Source of the DNA: Pseudomonadota bacterium | Lineage (GTDB): Bacteria; Pseudomonadota; Alphaproteobacteria; Sphingomonadales; Sphingomonadaceae | Reading direction: 5' to 3' | DNA length: 13,940 nucleotides | Assembly: GCA_023417515.1 (NCBI GenBank) | Contig: JAEZFL010000063.1 | Coordinates: forward strand, 1 to 13,940 | In this document: piece by piece, positions 1-6,417 of the stretch | Layout of the letters: every line of letters begins with the position of its first letter | Numbering within the stretch: the stretch's first letter is position 1 | The notes under the pieces: model-generated | Told to the model about the DNA's origin: nothing | The model's database searches: none | What the model saw: the letters and a program-made list of their open reading frames with translations, nothing else | Program-made: the position numbers and the translations under genes

Positions 1-95
1 ACCGACAGCATTGCTGTTGGCGAGCGTGTGGCTCAGCCAGATGATTGATTGTGCACGATTTCTAGAACGATCCGACTGAAGGCGCCGGCTTCATA
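1..95 (+). other. 23S-5S rRNA internal transcribed spacer (partial)
   Basis: This stretch precedes the 5S rRNA and has no coding character. The 23S gene is presumed to end upstream of the window, since I see no recognisable 23S 3' end here. A small hairpin lies at 2-20, with an 8-bp stem (2-9 with 13-20, one G:U pair) and a three-base loop. The last part, 68-90, is the left arm of the long stem that encloses 5S. The assignment is inferred from the position before 5S on the same strand. Confidence 0.7.
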
Positions 96-240
96 GCTTG
101 GTGGCTATAGCGACTGTGACCCACCCGCTCCCATCCCGAACTCGGCCGTGAAACCAGTCAGCGCCGATGGTACTATCGCTTAAGCGATGGAAGAGTAGGT
201 CGTCGCCAGGCTTTGCAGCCGGCGCCTTCAGTCCGGATCG
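68..240 (+). other. Inverted repeat enclosing the 5S rRNA (probable processing stem)
   Basis: The arm at 75-90 (actgaaggcgccggct) is exactly complementary to 217-232. The pairing continues outward to 68-74 and 233-240 with a single one-base bulge, giving a stem of about 23 bp around the 5S gene. In the precursor rRNA this would form a long double-stranded stalk. Such stalks around 16S and 23S are RNase III substrates; the same role for 5S here is an inference. Confidence 0.8.
96..211 (+). rRNA. rrf: 5S ribosomal RNA
   Basis: This is the RNA of the large ribosomal subunit's central protuberance. The conserved loop sequence cccatcccgaactcggccgtgaaac lies at about 130-154 and gccgatggtact at about 162-173, both standard for bacterial 5S. 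The 5' end gcttggtggc pairs with the 3' end gtcgccaggc to form helix I, which fixes the ends near 96 and 211 (about 116 nt). It is followed 117 bases later by an initiator tRNA, an order common at the end of alphaproteobacterial rRNA operons. The exact ends could shift by one or two bases. Confidence 0.96.
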
Positions 241-263
241 AACCCATTCACACTGTTTTGATG

Positions 264-295
264 AAGCCGCTGCCGGTCTGACCGAGCGGCGGCTT
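264..295 (+). other. Hairpin between 5S and tRNA-fMet
   Basis: The bases 264-273 (aagccgctgc) pair with 286-295 (gcggcggctt) in a 10-bp stem with one G:U pair and a 12-base loop. The stem is followed by only three T residues, so it is weak as an intrinsic terminator. Since the tRNA and a much better terminator follow, it is more likely a processing or spacing element within the rRNA-tRNA transcript. Confidence 0.45.
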
Positions 296-328
296 TGTCG
301 TCTAGGGCGCGAAGGCGCCTGAAGTTGG

Positions 329-405
<77 letters not shown>

Positions 406-413
406 ACAAAAAG

Positions 414-437
414 GCCCCGCTTCGGCGGGGCTTTTTT
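414..437 (+). terminator. Intrinsic terminator of the rRNA operon
   Basis: A perfect 7-bp GC stem (414-420 gccccgc with 425-431 gcggggc) closes on a stable ttcg tetraloop and is followed by six T residues (432-437). A run of A residues at 408-412 precedes it, so the hairpin could also work in the opposite direction. It starts nine bases after the tRNA CCA, which fits the end of the rRNA-tRNA transcript. Confidence 0.95.
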
Positions 438-447
438 CGTATGTGCA

Positions 448-482
448 TTGCGCATGGTGCCGGCGAAGCATATTTCCGCGCC
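448..482 (+). promoter_or_regulatory. Possible promoter of the copper cluster
   Basis: The hexamers TTGCGC (448-453) and TATTTC (471-476) are spaced by 17 bases, each matching three of six positions of the sigma-70 consensus. They lie between the rRNA terminator and the first gene of the copper cluster. The -10-like element ends six bases before the ATG at 483, so a transcript from it would be leaderless or nearly so. A 7-bp inverted repeat (451-457 cgcatgg, 481-487 ccatgcg) spans the site and could be an operator. The matches are weak and no copper-regulator box is recognisable. Confidence 0.3.
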
Positions 483-824
483 ATGCGGCTCCGCGCCTTC
501 CTCCGACTTTTCGTCCTGGCGGCGATGCTGATCGCGCCGATCGGCATGGTCGGCGGCCACGCGGCGATGGCCGCCCCGCAGGCGCCGCAAGCGTCCGCGA
601 GCGGCCATTGCGCGGACATGGCGGGCTCCCACCAGCAGGCGCCGGCCGACAAGGTGCCGGGCAAGAGCATCGACTGCATGATCGCCTGCGCCTGCGTGCC
701 GTCCCCGGGCGTCCAGCTCGCGGACCCGCCGCTGCCGGTCGCCGCGCCCGAGCCGGCCATGATCGTCGCGCTCGCCGACGGTCTCAATCCCGCCGCCGAT
801 CCGCCGCCTCCACGACTCTCCTGA
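483..824 (+). CDS. Small exported Cys-containing protein of the copper cluster
   Basis: I do not recognise a named family. The 113-residue product begins with a basic n-region (MRLRAFLR) and a hydrophobic stretch to about residue 30, ending AMAA, which reads as a Sec signal peptide. The mature part has the motif GHCADM around C43 and a cluster IDCMIACAC with C65, C69 and C71, then a Pro/Ala-rich tail. Four cysteines plus several His and Met suggest metal binding in the periplasm, most likely copper given the neighbours; this is inference. An in-frame ATG at 441 is possible, but it touches the rRNA terminator and adds 14 residues before the signal peptide, so 483 is preferred. No Shine-Dalgarno sequence precedes 483. 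The next gene follows after 52 bases on the same strand. Confidence 0.7.
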   Translation: MRLRAFLRLFVLAAMLIAPIGMVGGHAAMAAPQAPQASASGHCADMAGSHQQAPADKVPGKSIDCMIACACVPSPGVQLADPPLPVAAPEPAMIVALADGLNPAADPPPPRLS

Positions 825-876
825 CGAACGCACGCGCCATGCGGCGCGCGAACGACCCATTCAGGAGATTGCACCC

Positions 877-1248
877 ATGAAGACCATTCTCATCGCCGCC
901 GCGGCGGCCTTCGCCTTCGTCACTCCGGCGACTGCCCAGCCTGCCGCGCCTGCCCAGCAGGGCCATGCCGATCATGCCCAGCATCAGGGGCATGGCAGCC
1001 AGCAGGGCCATGGCGAGCATGACGGCCACGCCAACCACGCCCAGCACGGCCAGGCCCAGCATGGCGGTCACGGCCAGCAGCAGGGCCACGGCGCTCATGC
1101 CGATTGCTGCGGCGACGCCAACGGCAATGGCCGGATGGATTGCTGCGAGGGCGCCGACGCAGCCCAGCGTCCGTGCTGCGCCCAGCATGGCCACGGCGAG
1201 CAGCCGGCGGCACAGGCCGCTCCGGCCCAGCCGCAGCACCAGCACTAA
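877..1248 (+). CDS. His/Cys-rich exported metal-binding protein
   Basis: The 123-residue product has a clear Sec signal peptide (residues 1-20, ending ATA before Gln). The mature part is built from His-Gly-Gln-rich units (residues 29-75) with about 17 histidines in total, three adjacent Cys pairs (C77-C78, C89-C90, C100-C101) and a C-terminal HQH. Residues 80-91 (DANGNGRMDCCE) match an EF-hand-type loop with acidic or Asn residues at positions 1, 3, 5, 9 and 12 and Gly at 6. The start has a good ribosome site, AGGAG at 863-867. The composition and the position directly before copA point to periplasmic copper buffering or delivery; this is inferred. The His-rich part is encoded by imperfect DNA repeats, with cagcagggccatg at 955 and 1000 and a one-base variant at 1078. 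It matches no copper chaperone I can name. Confidence 0.82.
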   Translation: MKTILIAAAAAFAFVTPATAQPAAPAQQGHADHAQHQGHGSQQGHGEHDGHANHAQHGQAQHGGHGQQQGHGAHADCCGDANGNGRMDCCEGADAAQRPCCAQHGHGEQPAAQAAPAQPQHQH

Positions 1249-1260
1249 GCGACAGGACGA

Positions 1261-1286
1261 GAGGGCGGCAGCCAATCGCCGCCCTC
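1261..1286 (+). promoter_or_regulatory. Intercistronic hairpin before copA
   Basis: A perfect 9-bp stem, gagggcggc (1261-1269) with gccgccctc (1278-1286), has an 8-base loop and lies 12 bases after the stop of the His-rich gene and 44 bases before copA. No T-run follows, so it is not a standard terminator. It may protect the upstream message from 3' decay or lower read-through into copA. Confidence 0.5.
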
Positions 1287-1330
1287 GAGCCCGCTGACGG
1301 CCGCCTCGCTGCGGTCGCGAAGGACCATCG

Positions 1331-3073
1331 ATGATCGACAGACTCGCCATGGACAGGCGGGCGGTGCTGCGCGGCGCCGCCACCGGCGCCGCCGGCCTCG
1401 CCTTGTCCGGCCTCTTCCCCGCCTGGGCGCAGACCGGCTCGCCCGGGATCCGCCCGCAGATGCCGACCCTTACCGGCCGCGACATCCGCCTCGCCGTCGG
1501 CCGCTCCGACTTCCGCGTCGGCGGCCGCAGCGGCCACGCCGTCACCATCAACGGCACGCTCCCCGCGCCGCTCATTCGCCTCCGTGAAGGGCAGGACGTG
1601 CGCATCGCCGTCACCAACCGGCTCGACGAGGACAGTTCGATCCACTGGCACGGGCTGTTGCTGCCCTTCCAGATGGACGGCGTTCCGGGCGTCAGCTTCC
1701 CCGGGATCGGCCCGGGCGAGACTTTCGTCTACGAATTCCCGGTGCGCCAGGCCGGCACCTACTGGTTCCACAGCCATAGCGGGCTCCAGGAGCAGCAAGG
1801 CCATTACGGACCGATGATCATCGATCCCGAAGGCGCCGATCCCGTGGCCTATGACCGCGAGCATGTCATCGTCTTGAGCGACTGGAGCTTCCTCCATCCG
1901 CACCGGATCATGGCCAAGCTCCGCCAGGAGGCGGGCTATTTCAACCGCCAGCGAATGACCCTGGTGGGACGGCTGAGGGGCGACCCCGAGCATTGGATGA
2001 GCGCCGCGGACCGGCGCATGTGGGCCGAGATGCGGATGGACCCGACCGACATCCTCGACGTCAACGCCGCCACCTACACCTATCTGATCAACGGCCACGG
2101 CCCGCAGGAGAATTGGACCGGCCTGTTCCGTCCGGGCGAGCGGGTGCGCCTCAGGATCATCAACGCCGGCGCGATGTCGATCTTCAACATCCGAATCCCC
2201 GGCCTGCCGATGACGGTGGTCAGCGCCGACGGCCAGGACGTCCGCCCGGTCACGGTCGACGAGCTGCAGATCTCGGCCGCCGAGACCTACGACGTCATCG
2301 TCACGCCGACCGAGGACCGCGCCTACACCTTCGTCGCCGAGGCGATGGACCGCTCGGGAATGGGGCGCGCCACCCTGGCGCCGCGGCTCGGAATGAGCGC
2401 CGAGGTGCCGCCGCTGCGCGATCGCCCGATCCTCACCATGCGCGACATGGGCATGGGCGGATCGGACCACGGTGCTCACGGCGCGGGCCATGGCGACGCC
2501 CAGGCGCCGATGAGCCACGACATGCGCGACCCGCGCAACGCCCCTCGGGTCGACCTCAATCCCGGCGTCGACATGATCGCGCCGGCGCCGGTGGACCGCA
2601 CCGGCGATCCGGGCGTCGGCCTGGACGATGTCGGCCACCGCGTGCTCACCTATCGCGACCTCATGTCGCTGCGTCCGAACGCGGACCGGCGCCCGCCGAC
2701 GCGCACGGTCGAGGTGCACCTCACCGGCAACATGGAGCGCTTCATGTGGTCGTTCGACGGCGTTCGCCTCAGCGAGAACCCGGAGCCGCTCCGCTTCGAG
2801 CGGGGCGAGCGGGTGCGGATGCGGCTGATCAACGACACGATGATGGCCCACCCCATCCACATCCACGGCCATTTCTGGGAGCTGGTCAACGGCCATACCG
2901 GCAGCCATCCGCTGAAACACACGGTCAACGTGCAGCCCGGCGGCACGGTCGATCTCGACCTCACCGCCGACGCGCCCGGCGACTGGGCGTTCCACTGTCA
3001 CCTGCTGCTCCACATGCACGCCGGAATGATGCGCGTCGTGAAGGTGCGTCCGATGGATGGAGGCGCGGCATGA
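1331..3073 (+). CDS. copA: Copper resistance multicopper oxidase CopA
   Basis: This periplasmic multicopper oxidase of the CopA/PcoA family is thought to oxidise Cu(I) or bind excess copper. The 580-residue length fits the family. The N-terminus carries a twin-arginine motif (DRRAVLRG, residues 8-15) before a hydrophobic stretch ending AWA, so it should be exported folded by Tat. All four copper-ligand motifs are visible: HWHG (105-108), HSH (147-149), HPIHIHG (507-513) and HCHLLLHMHAGM (555-566). By family pattern the type 1 site is H507, C556, H561 and M566. A Met/His-rich insert occupies about 373-398, typical of CopA copper-loading segments. The site GAAGGA (1319-1324) precedes ATG 1331; an ATG at 1349 is an alternative. 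The gene overlaps copB by ATGA, indicating translational coupling. Confidence 0.97.
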   Translation: MIDRLAMDRRAVLRGAATGAAGLALSGLFPAWAQTGSPGIRPQMPTLTGRDIRLAVGRSDFRVGGRSGHAVTINGTLPAPLIRLREGQDVRIAVTNRLDEDSSIHWHGLLLPFQMDGVPGVSFPGIGPGETFVYEFPVRQAGTYWFHSHSGLQEQQGHYGPMIIDPEGADPVAYDREHVIVLSDWSFLHPHRIMAKLRQEAGYFNRQRMTLVGRLRGDPEHWMSAADRRMWAEMRMDPTDILDVNAATYTYLINGHGPQENWTGLFRPGERVRLRIINAGAMSIFNIRIPGLPMTVVSADGQDVRPVTVDELQISAAETYDVIVTPTEDRAYTFVAEAMDRSGMGRATLAPRLGMSAEVPPLRDRPILTMRDMGMGGSDHGAHGAGHGDAQAPMSHDMRDPRNAPRVDLNPGVDMIAPAPVDRTGDPGVGLDDVGHRVLTYRDLMSLRPNADRRPPTRTVEVHLTGNMERFMWSFDGVRLSENPEPLRFERGERVRMRLINDTMMAHPIHIHGHFWELVNGHTGSHPLKHTVNVQPGGTVDLDLTADAPGDWAFHCHLLLHMHAGMMRVVKVRPMDGGAA

Positions 3074-4032
3074 CCCGGCTCCTGATCGCTCTCGTCGCGA
3101 CGAGCGCCGCGACGCCGGCCCTGGCGCAGCATGCTGGGCATGCGCAGCCTGCACCGGGTCCGGCGCCGACGGCGACCTGCACGCCGGAACATGCGGCGAT
3201 GGGGCATTGCACCATGCCGCAGCCCGCACCCGATCCGCACGCCAACCATCCGATGACCGGCCACGAGGCCGCACCCCCGGCGCCGCCGGTGGGGCCAGCG
3301 CCGGCCGCCGCCTTCTCGGGCCCTGACCATGCCGCCGACACGGTGTTCGGCGCCCGCCGGATGGAGCCGTCGCGGCGCGAGCTGATCCGGATGCACGGCC
3401 GGATGGCGACCAGCCGGTTGCGCGCCGAGCGCCTCGAGGTCGGCATCGGCGGCGGCGAGGAGACCTACGCCTGGGAAGCCGACTTCTTCCATGGCGAGCC
3501 GCTCGACCGGCTGTGGATCAAGACCGAGGGGGAAGGCGCGTTCGGCGGCGATCTGGAGCATGGCGAGATCCAGGCGCTGTGGGGCCACGCAATCTCGCCC
3601 TTCTTCGATCTCCAGGCGGGCCTGCGCCACGACTTCGCGCCCGATCCGCAGCGCGCCCATCTCGTCCTCGGCGTTCAGGGCACCGCGCCCCACTGGATCG
3701 AGATCGACGCCGCCGCCTTCCTCTCCGACGAGGGCGAGCTGACCGCGCGGATCGAGGCCGAATATGACCTGCGCGTCACCCAGCGGCTGATTCTCCAGCC
3801 GCTGGTCGAGGTGGAGCTGGCGGCCCAGGATATCCCGGAGCTCGGCATCGGCGCCGGCCTCGGGACGACCGAGACCGGCCTCAGGCTGCGCTACGAGATC
3901 GTGCCCGAATTCGCGCCCTATGTCGGCGTCGAGTGGGAACAGGCTTACGGCCGGACCGCCGACTTCCGGGACGCGGTCGGCGAGGATGCGGGCTCCGTTC
4001 GCTTCGTAGCTGGCGTGCGGCTGTGGTTCTGA
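3070..4032 (+). CDS. copB: Copper resistance outer-membrane protein CopB
   Basis: The 320-residue protein pairs with CopA in copper resistance operons and is an outer-membrane beta-barrel of the CopB/PcoB family; its exact role (copper binding or efflux at the outer membrane) is unsettled. A Sec signal peptide spans residues 1-19. It is followed by a His/Met/Pro-rich segment (20-65) that also holds C37 and C47. From about residue 105 the sequence alternates polar and hydrophobic residues in beta-strands (for example RLRAERLEVGIGGG, DLQAGLRHDF) and ends in VRLWF, the terminal aromatic typical of outer-membrane proteins. The open frame extends far upstream inside copA, but the start is set at 3070 by GGAGG at 3059-3063, the signal peptide and the 4-base overlap with copA. 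Confidence 0.95.
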   Translation: MTRLLIALVATSAATPALAQHAGHAQPAPGPAPTATCTPEHAAMGHCTMPQPAPDPHANHPMTGHEAAPPAPPVGPAPAAAFSGPDHAADTVFGARRMEPSRRELIRMHGRMATSRLRAERLEVGIGGGEETYAWEADFFHGEPLDRLWIKTEGEGAFGGDLEHGEIQALWGHAISPFFDLQAGLRHDFAPDPQRAHLVLGVQGTAPHWIEIDAAAFLSDEGELTARIEAEYDLRVTQRLILQPLVEVELAAQDIPELGIGAGLGTTETGLRLRYEIVPEFAPYVGVEWEQAYGRTADFRDAVGEDAGSVRFVAGVRLWF

Positions 4033-4038
4033 CGCGGC

Positions 4039-4066
4039 TTGTGAAGCGCGGCGGGGACCCTAGCTT
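4039..4066 (+). promoter_or_regulatory. Possible promoter for the 89-residue gene
   Basis: TTGTGA (4039-4044) and TAGCTT (4061-4066) are spaced by 16 bases, and the ATG at 4073 follows six bases after the -10-like hexamer. There is no convincing Shine-Dalgarno sequence next to this ATG. A transcript from here would start at or very near the start codon. The hexamer matches are partial. Confidence 0.3.
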
Positions 4067-4072
4067 GGCGCC

Positions 4073-4342
4073 ATGACCTTCGACGATCAGCTGCAGCGTT
4101 ATTTCGGGACCACCGACCTCACCGCTTTGTCGCCCGACGTGCTCGCATCGGGCATCGATCGGATGAAGGTCGACCTCGGCCTCGAAACCGACCGTGCCCG
4201 CTGCTTCGCCTTGTGGGCACTGCTCCACACGCTCGGCGAGGCGCCGGATCTCGACGTCGCTTTCGAGGAGGAGGCGGACCGGGAGGCGGCGCGCAATCTC
4301 ATGGACCTGCTCGCCGCCGCGGAAGTGGCCGGCCGGGCCTGA
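4073..4342 (+). CDS. Uncharacterised 89-residue cytoplasmic protein
   Basis: I do not recognise the family. The product has no signal peptide or membrane segment, and its composition is helix-forming and acidic (for example DVAFEEEADREAARNLMDLL near residues 57-76). One Cys sits in DRARCFALWALLH at about residue 44. The gene begins 40 bases after copB on the same strand, but nothing links it to copper. Its start is supported by a possible leaderless promoter rather than a ribosome site. The overlapping frames look arginine-rich and artefactual, while this frame has normal composition, so it is probably a real conserved small gene. Confidence 0.7.
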   Translation: MTFDDQLQRYFGTTDLTALSPDVLASGIDRMKVDLGLETDRARCFALWALLHTLGEAPDLDVAFEEEADREAARNLMDLLAAAEVAGRA

Positions 4343-4424
4343 CCGCGGAGCGGCGCCTCCGCCGCGGTTCCTCTCTCCCTTCCCTTTGGCTATCGTCGGG
4401 CGAGAGGCATCGGAAGGGGACAGG

Positions 4425-4919
4425 ATGCGCGGCACGATCATTCACTGGGATCCCGCCGAGCGAAGCGGCATCATCAGCGACACCACCGGCCAGCGAAGGA
4501 CGTTCCAGCGCGGCGACTGGAGGTCCCCGGAGGAACCCGCCGCGGGGCGGGACGTCGACTTCGAGTTGGTCGACGATCGCCCCACCGACATCTTCATTCT
4601 CGCGCTCAGCGGACCGGCGGTGTCGGCCCCCTCCGCCCAGAGCGAGGCGGCCCGGCAGGCGACCAATTATGCCATCATCTCGTTGGTCTGCGGCGGGATC
4701 GGCTTCATGTTCTGGCCGATCGGCCTGCTGGTGGCGATCCCGGCGATCATCTTCGGGATCAAGGGCAAGCGGCTTGGCCAGGACCTCGCCGACCGCGCGC
4801 CCTATATCATGAGCGTCGGCGGAATCGTCCTCGGCGTGGTCGTCGCCCTGTTCGGCCTTCTCTTCGTCGGCTTCTTCGCCGCCATCCTGACGACTCTGGC
4901 CTGGTCAGTGCCGCGCTAG
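4425..4919 (+). CDS. Cold-shock-like domain fused to a DUF4190-type membrane domain
   Basis: The product has 164 residues. Residues 1-59 (starting MRGTIIHWDPAERSGIISD) resemble a cold-shock/OB-fold domain, with the pattern G-x-I-x-x-W-D, then G-I-I, then a Phe in the third strand. The usual RNA-binding motif KGFGFI is degenerate, here RSGIIS. Residues 82-112 form one hydrophobic segment. After a basic-polar loop (KGKRLGQDLADR), residues 128-160 form a second. This two-helix layout with GIKGKRLG between the helices resembles DUF4190. The protein is probably an inner-membrane protein with its N-terminal domain in the cytoplasm. The start at 4425 follows a purine-rich ribosome site (aagggga, 4414-4420). 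The longer open frame upstream is Arg/Ser-rich shadow sequence. The 3' end overlaps the convergent hutH gene by 15 bases. Function is unknown. Confidence 0.83.
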   Translation: MRGTIIHWDPAERSGIISDTTGQRRTFQRGDWRSPEEPAAGRDVDFELVDDRPTDIFILALSGPAVSAPSAQSEAARQATNYAIISLVCGGIGFMFWPIGLLVAIPAIIFGIKGKRLGQDLADRAPYIMSVGGIVLGVVVALFGLLFVGFFAAILTTLAWSVPR

Positions 4920-6413
4920 CAGGTCTTCGCCGCCGAAGGCTCCTTCGAGCACCGCCCGCTGCGCCCAGGCGATGTCGTCGGCCATGTAGCGGTCCTTGTC
5001 GTAGAAGGGCACGGCGGCGCGGATCTTCGCCATGACCTGCTCGAGGCGCGGCGAGCTCTTGAGCGGGCGGTGGAAGTCGATGCCCTGAGCGGCGGCGAGA
5101 AGCTCGATGCCGATGACCCCAGCGGCGTTGCCGGCCACTCGTCGCGCCTTCACGCCGGCATGGGTCGCCATCGAGACATGATCCTCCTGGCCCGCCGAGG
5201 TCGGGACGGTGTCGACGCTCGCCGGCCAGGCGAGGGACTTGTTCTCCGAGACGAGCGCGGCCGCCGAAACCTGGGCGATCATGAAGCCCGAATTGACGCC
5301 GCTATCGTCGATCAGGAAGGGCGGCAGGCCGCTCATCTTGGGATCCACCAGGACCGCCATGCGACGCTCGGCGATCGACGCGATCTCACACAGGGCCATG
5401 GTCAAAGTGTCGGCGGCGAAGGCGACCGGCTGGGCGTGGAAGTTGCCGCCCGAGATGGCGTCCTCGCCGAAGATGATCGGGTTGTCGGTGACCGCATTGG
5501 CCTCGATCTCGAGGACCGCGGCGGCGTTGCGCATGAGGTCGAGGCTCGCGCCCATCACCTGCGGCTGGCAGCGGAAACTGTAGGGATCCTGGACCTTGGC
5601 GCAGTCCGAATGCGAGGCGCGAATGCCGCTTCCGGCGAGCAGGCCGCGAAGCATCTCGGCGACGGCGATCTGGCCCGTCTGGCCGCGCGCCGCGTGGATT
5701 CGCGGATCGAAGGCGACGTCGGTGCCCTTGAGCGCGTCGGTCGACAGAGCGCCGGAGACGAGCGCCGCGCCGAACACGCGCTCCGCGGCGAACAAGGTGT
5801 CGAGCGCGATCGCGGTCGAGGCCTGGGTGCCGTTGATCAGCGCAAGGCCTTCCTTGGGGCCGAGCACGAGCGGCTCAAGGCCGAGTCTGTGAAGCGCCTC
5901 GGCGGCGGGCATGTCTTCACCGCGAAGGGCGATGCGGCCCTCACCGAGCATCGCCGCGCTCATATGCGCGAGCGGCGCGAGGTCGCCCGAGGCGCCGACC
6001 GAGCCCTGGCTCGGGATGACGGGGAGAGCGTCGGCCTCGACCAGGGCGAGGATGCGCTCGATGAGTTCGGGGCGAACGCCGCTCATGCCGCGGCCGAGGC
6101 CGATCGCCTTCAACACCATCATCAGCCGAACGACCTTGGGGCTCAGCGGCGCACCGAGCCCGGCGCTGTGCGACAGGATGAGGTTGCGCTGAAGCTCGGC
6201 GAGCCGCTCGGCTGGGATCCGCGTCTGGGCGAGCAGGCCGAAGCCGGTGTTGATGCCATAGACGGTGCGGCCGCTGGCGACGATCGCGCCGACCGCATCG
6301 GCCGAGGCGCGCACCGAGTCCCATGCCGGGGCGGCCAGCGTAACCGGCGCACCGGCCCAGATGTCGCGGAGCTTGGCGAGCGGGATCGAGCCGGGGTTCA
6401 GTTCAACAGTCAC
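4905..6413 (-). CDS. hutH: Histidine ammonia-lyase
   Basis: This enzyme removes ammonia from L-histidine to give trans-urocanate, the first step of histidine degradation in the cytoplasm. The 502 residues match the usual length of about 510. The Ala-Ser-Gly triad that cyclises to the MIO cofactor is in GSVGASGDLAPLAH (A141-S142-G143). The catalytic Tyr is in VYGINTGFG (Y52), and the motif QDPYSFRCQPQ-like segment (KVQDPYSFRCQPQV) is intact. The start codon is GTG (6411-6413), only four bases from a palindromic repeat, and no strong ribosome site is visible outside that repeat. It lies downstream of hutU on the same strand, 97 bases away, so the two are probably co-transcribed. Its 3' end overlaps a convergent gene by 15 bases. 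Confidence 0.97.
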   Translation of the reverse strand: MTVELNPGSIPLAKLRDIWAGAPVTLAAPAWDSVRASADAVGAIVASGRTVYGINTGFGLLAQTRIPAERLAELQRNLILSHSAGLGAPLSPKVVRLMMVLKAIGLGRGMSGVRPELIERILALVEADALPVIPSQGSVGASGDLAPLAHMSAAMLGEGRIALRGEDMPAAEALHRLGLEPLVLGPKEGLALINGTQASTAIALDTLFAAERVFGAALVSGALSTDALKGTDVAFDPRIHAARGQTGQIAVAEMLRGLLAGSGIRASHSDCAKVQDPYSFRCQPQVMGASLDLMRNAAAVLEIEANAVTDNPIIFGEDAISGGNFHAQPVAFAADTLTMALCEIASIAERRMAVLVDPKMSGLPPFLIDDSGVNSGFMIAQVSAAALVSENKSLAWPASVDTVPTSAGQEDHVSMATHAGVKARRVAGNAAGVIGIELLAAAQGIDFHRPLKSSPRLEQVMAKIRAAVPFYDKDRYMADDIAWAQRAVLEGAFGGEDLLARH

Positions 6414-6417
6414 AACA

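Noticed and set aside
441..482. ATG at 441 as the start of the first copper-cluster gene
   Set aside because: It lies three bases after the rRNA terminator T-run and would place 14 residues ahead of a complete signal peptide that starts at 483.
443..880. A 145-residue + strand frame overlapping the first copper-cluster gene
   Set aside because: Its translation is Arg/Pro-rich without a signal or domain, while the overlapping frame from 483 encodes a signal peptide and ordered Cys motifs.
958..1100. Repeated cagcagggcca units as a CRISPR or tandem array
   Set aside because: They are in-frame codons for the His/Gly/Gln-rich part of a protein and are irregularly spaced.
920..3274. A 784-residue open frame on the - strand opposite the copper genes
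   Set aside because: It lies antisense to copA, which has every multicopper oxidase motif. Its His/Arg/Val-rich, low-complexity translation is typical of the mirror frame of a high-GC3 gene.
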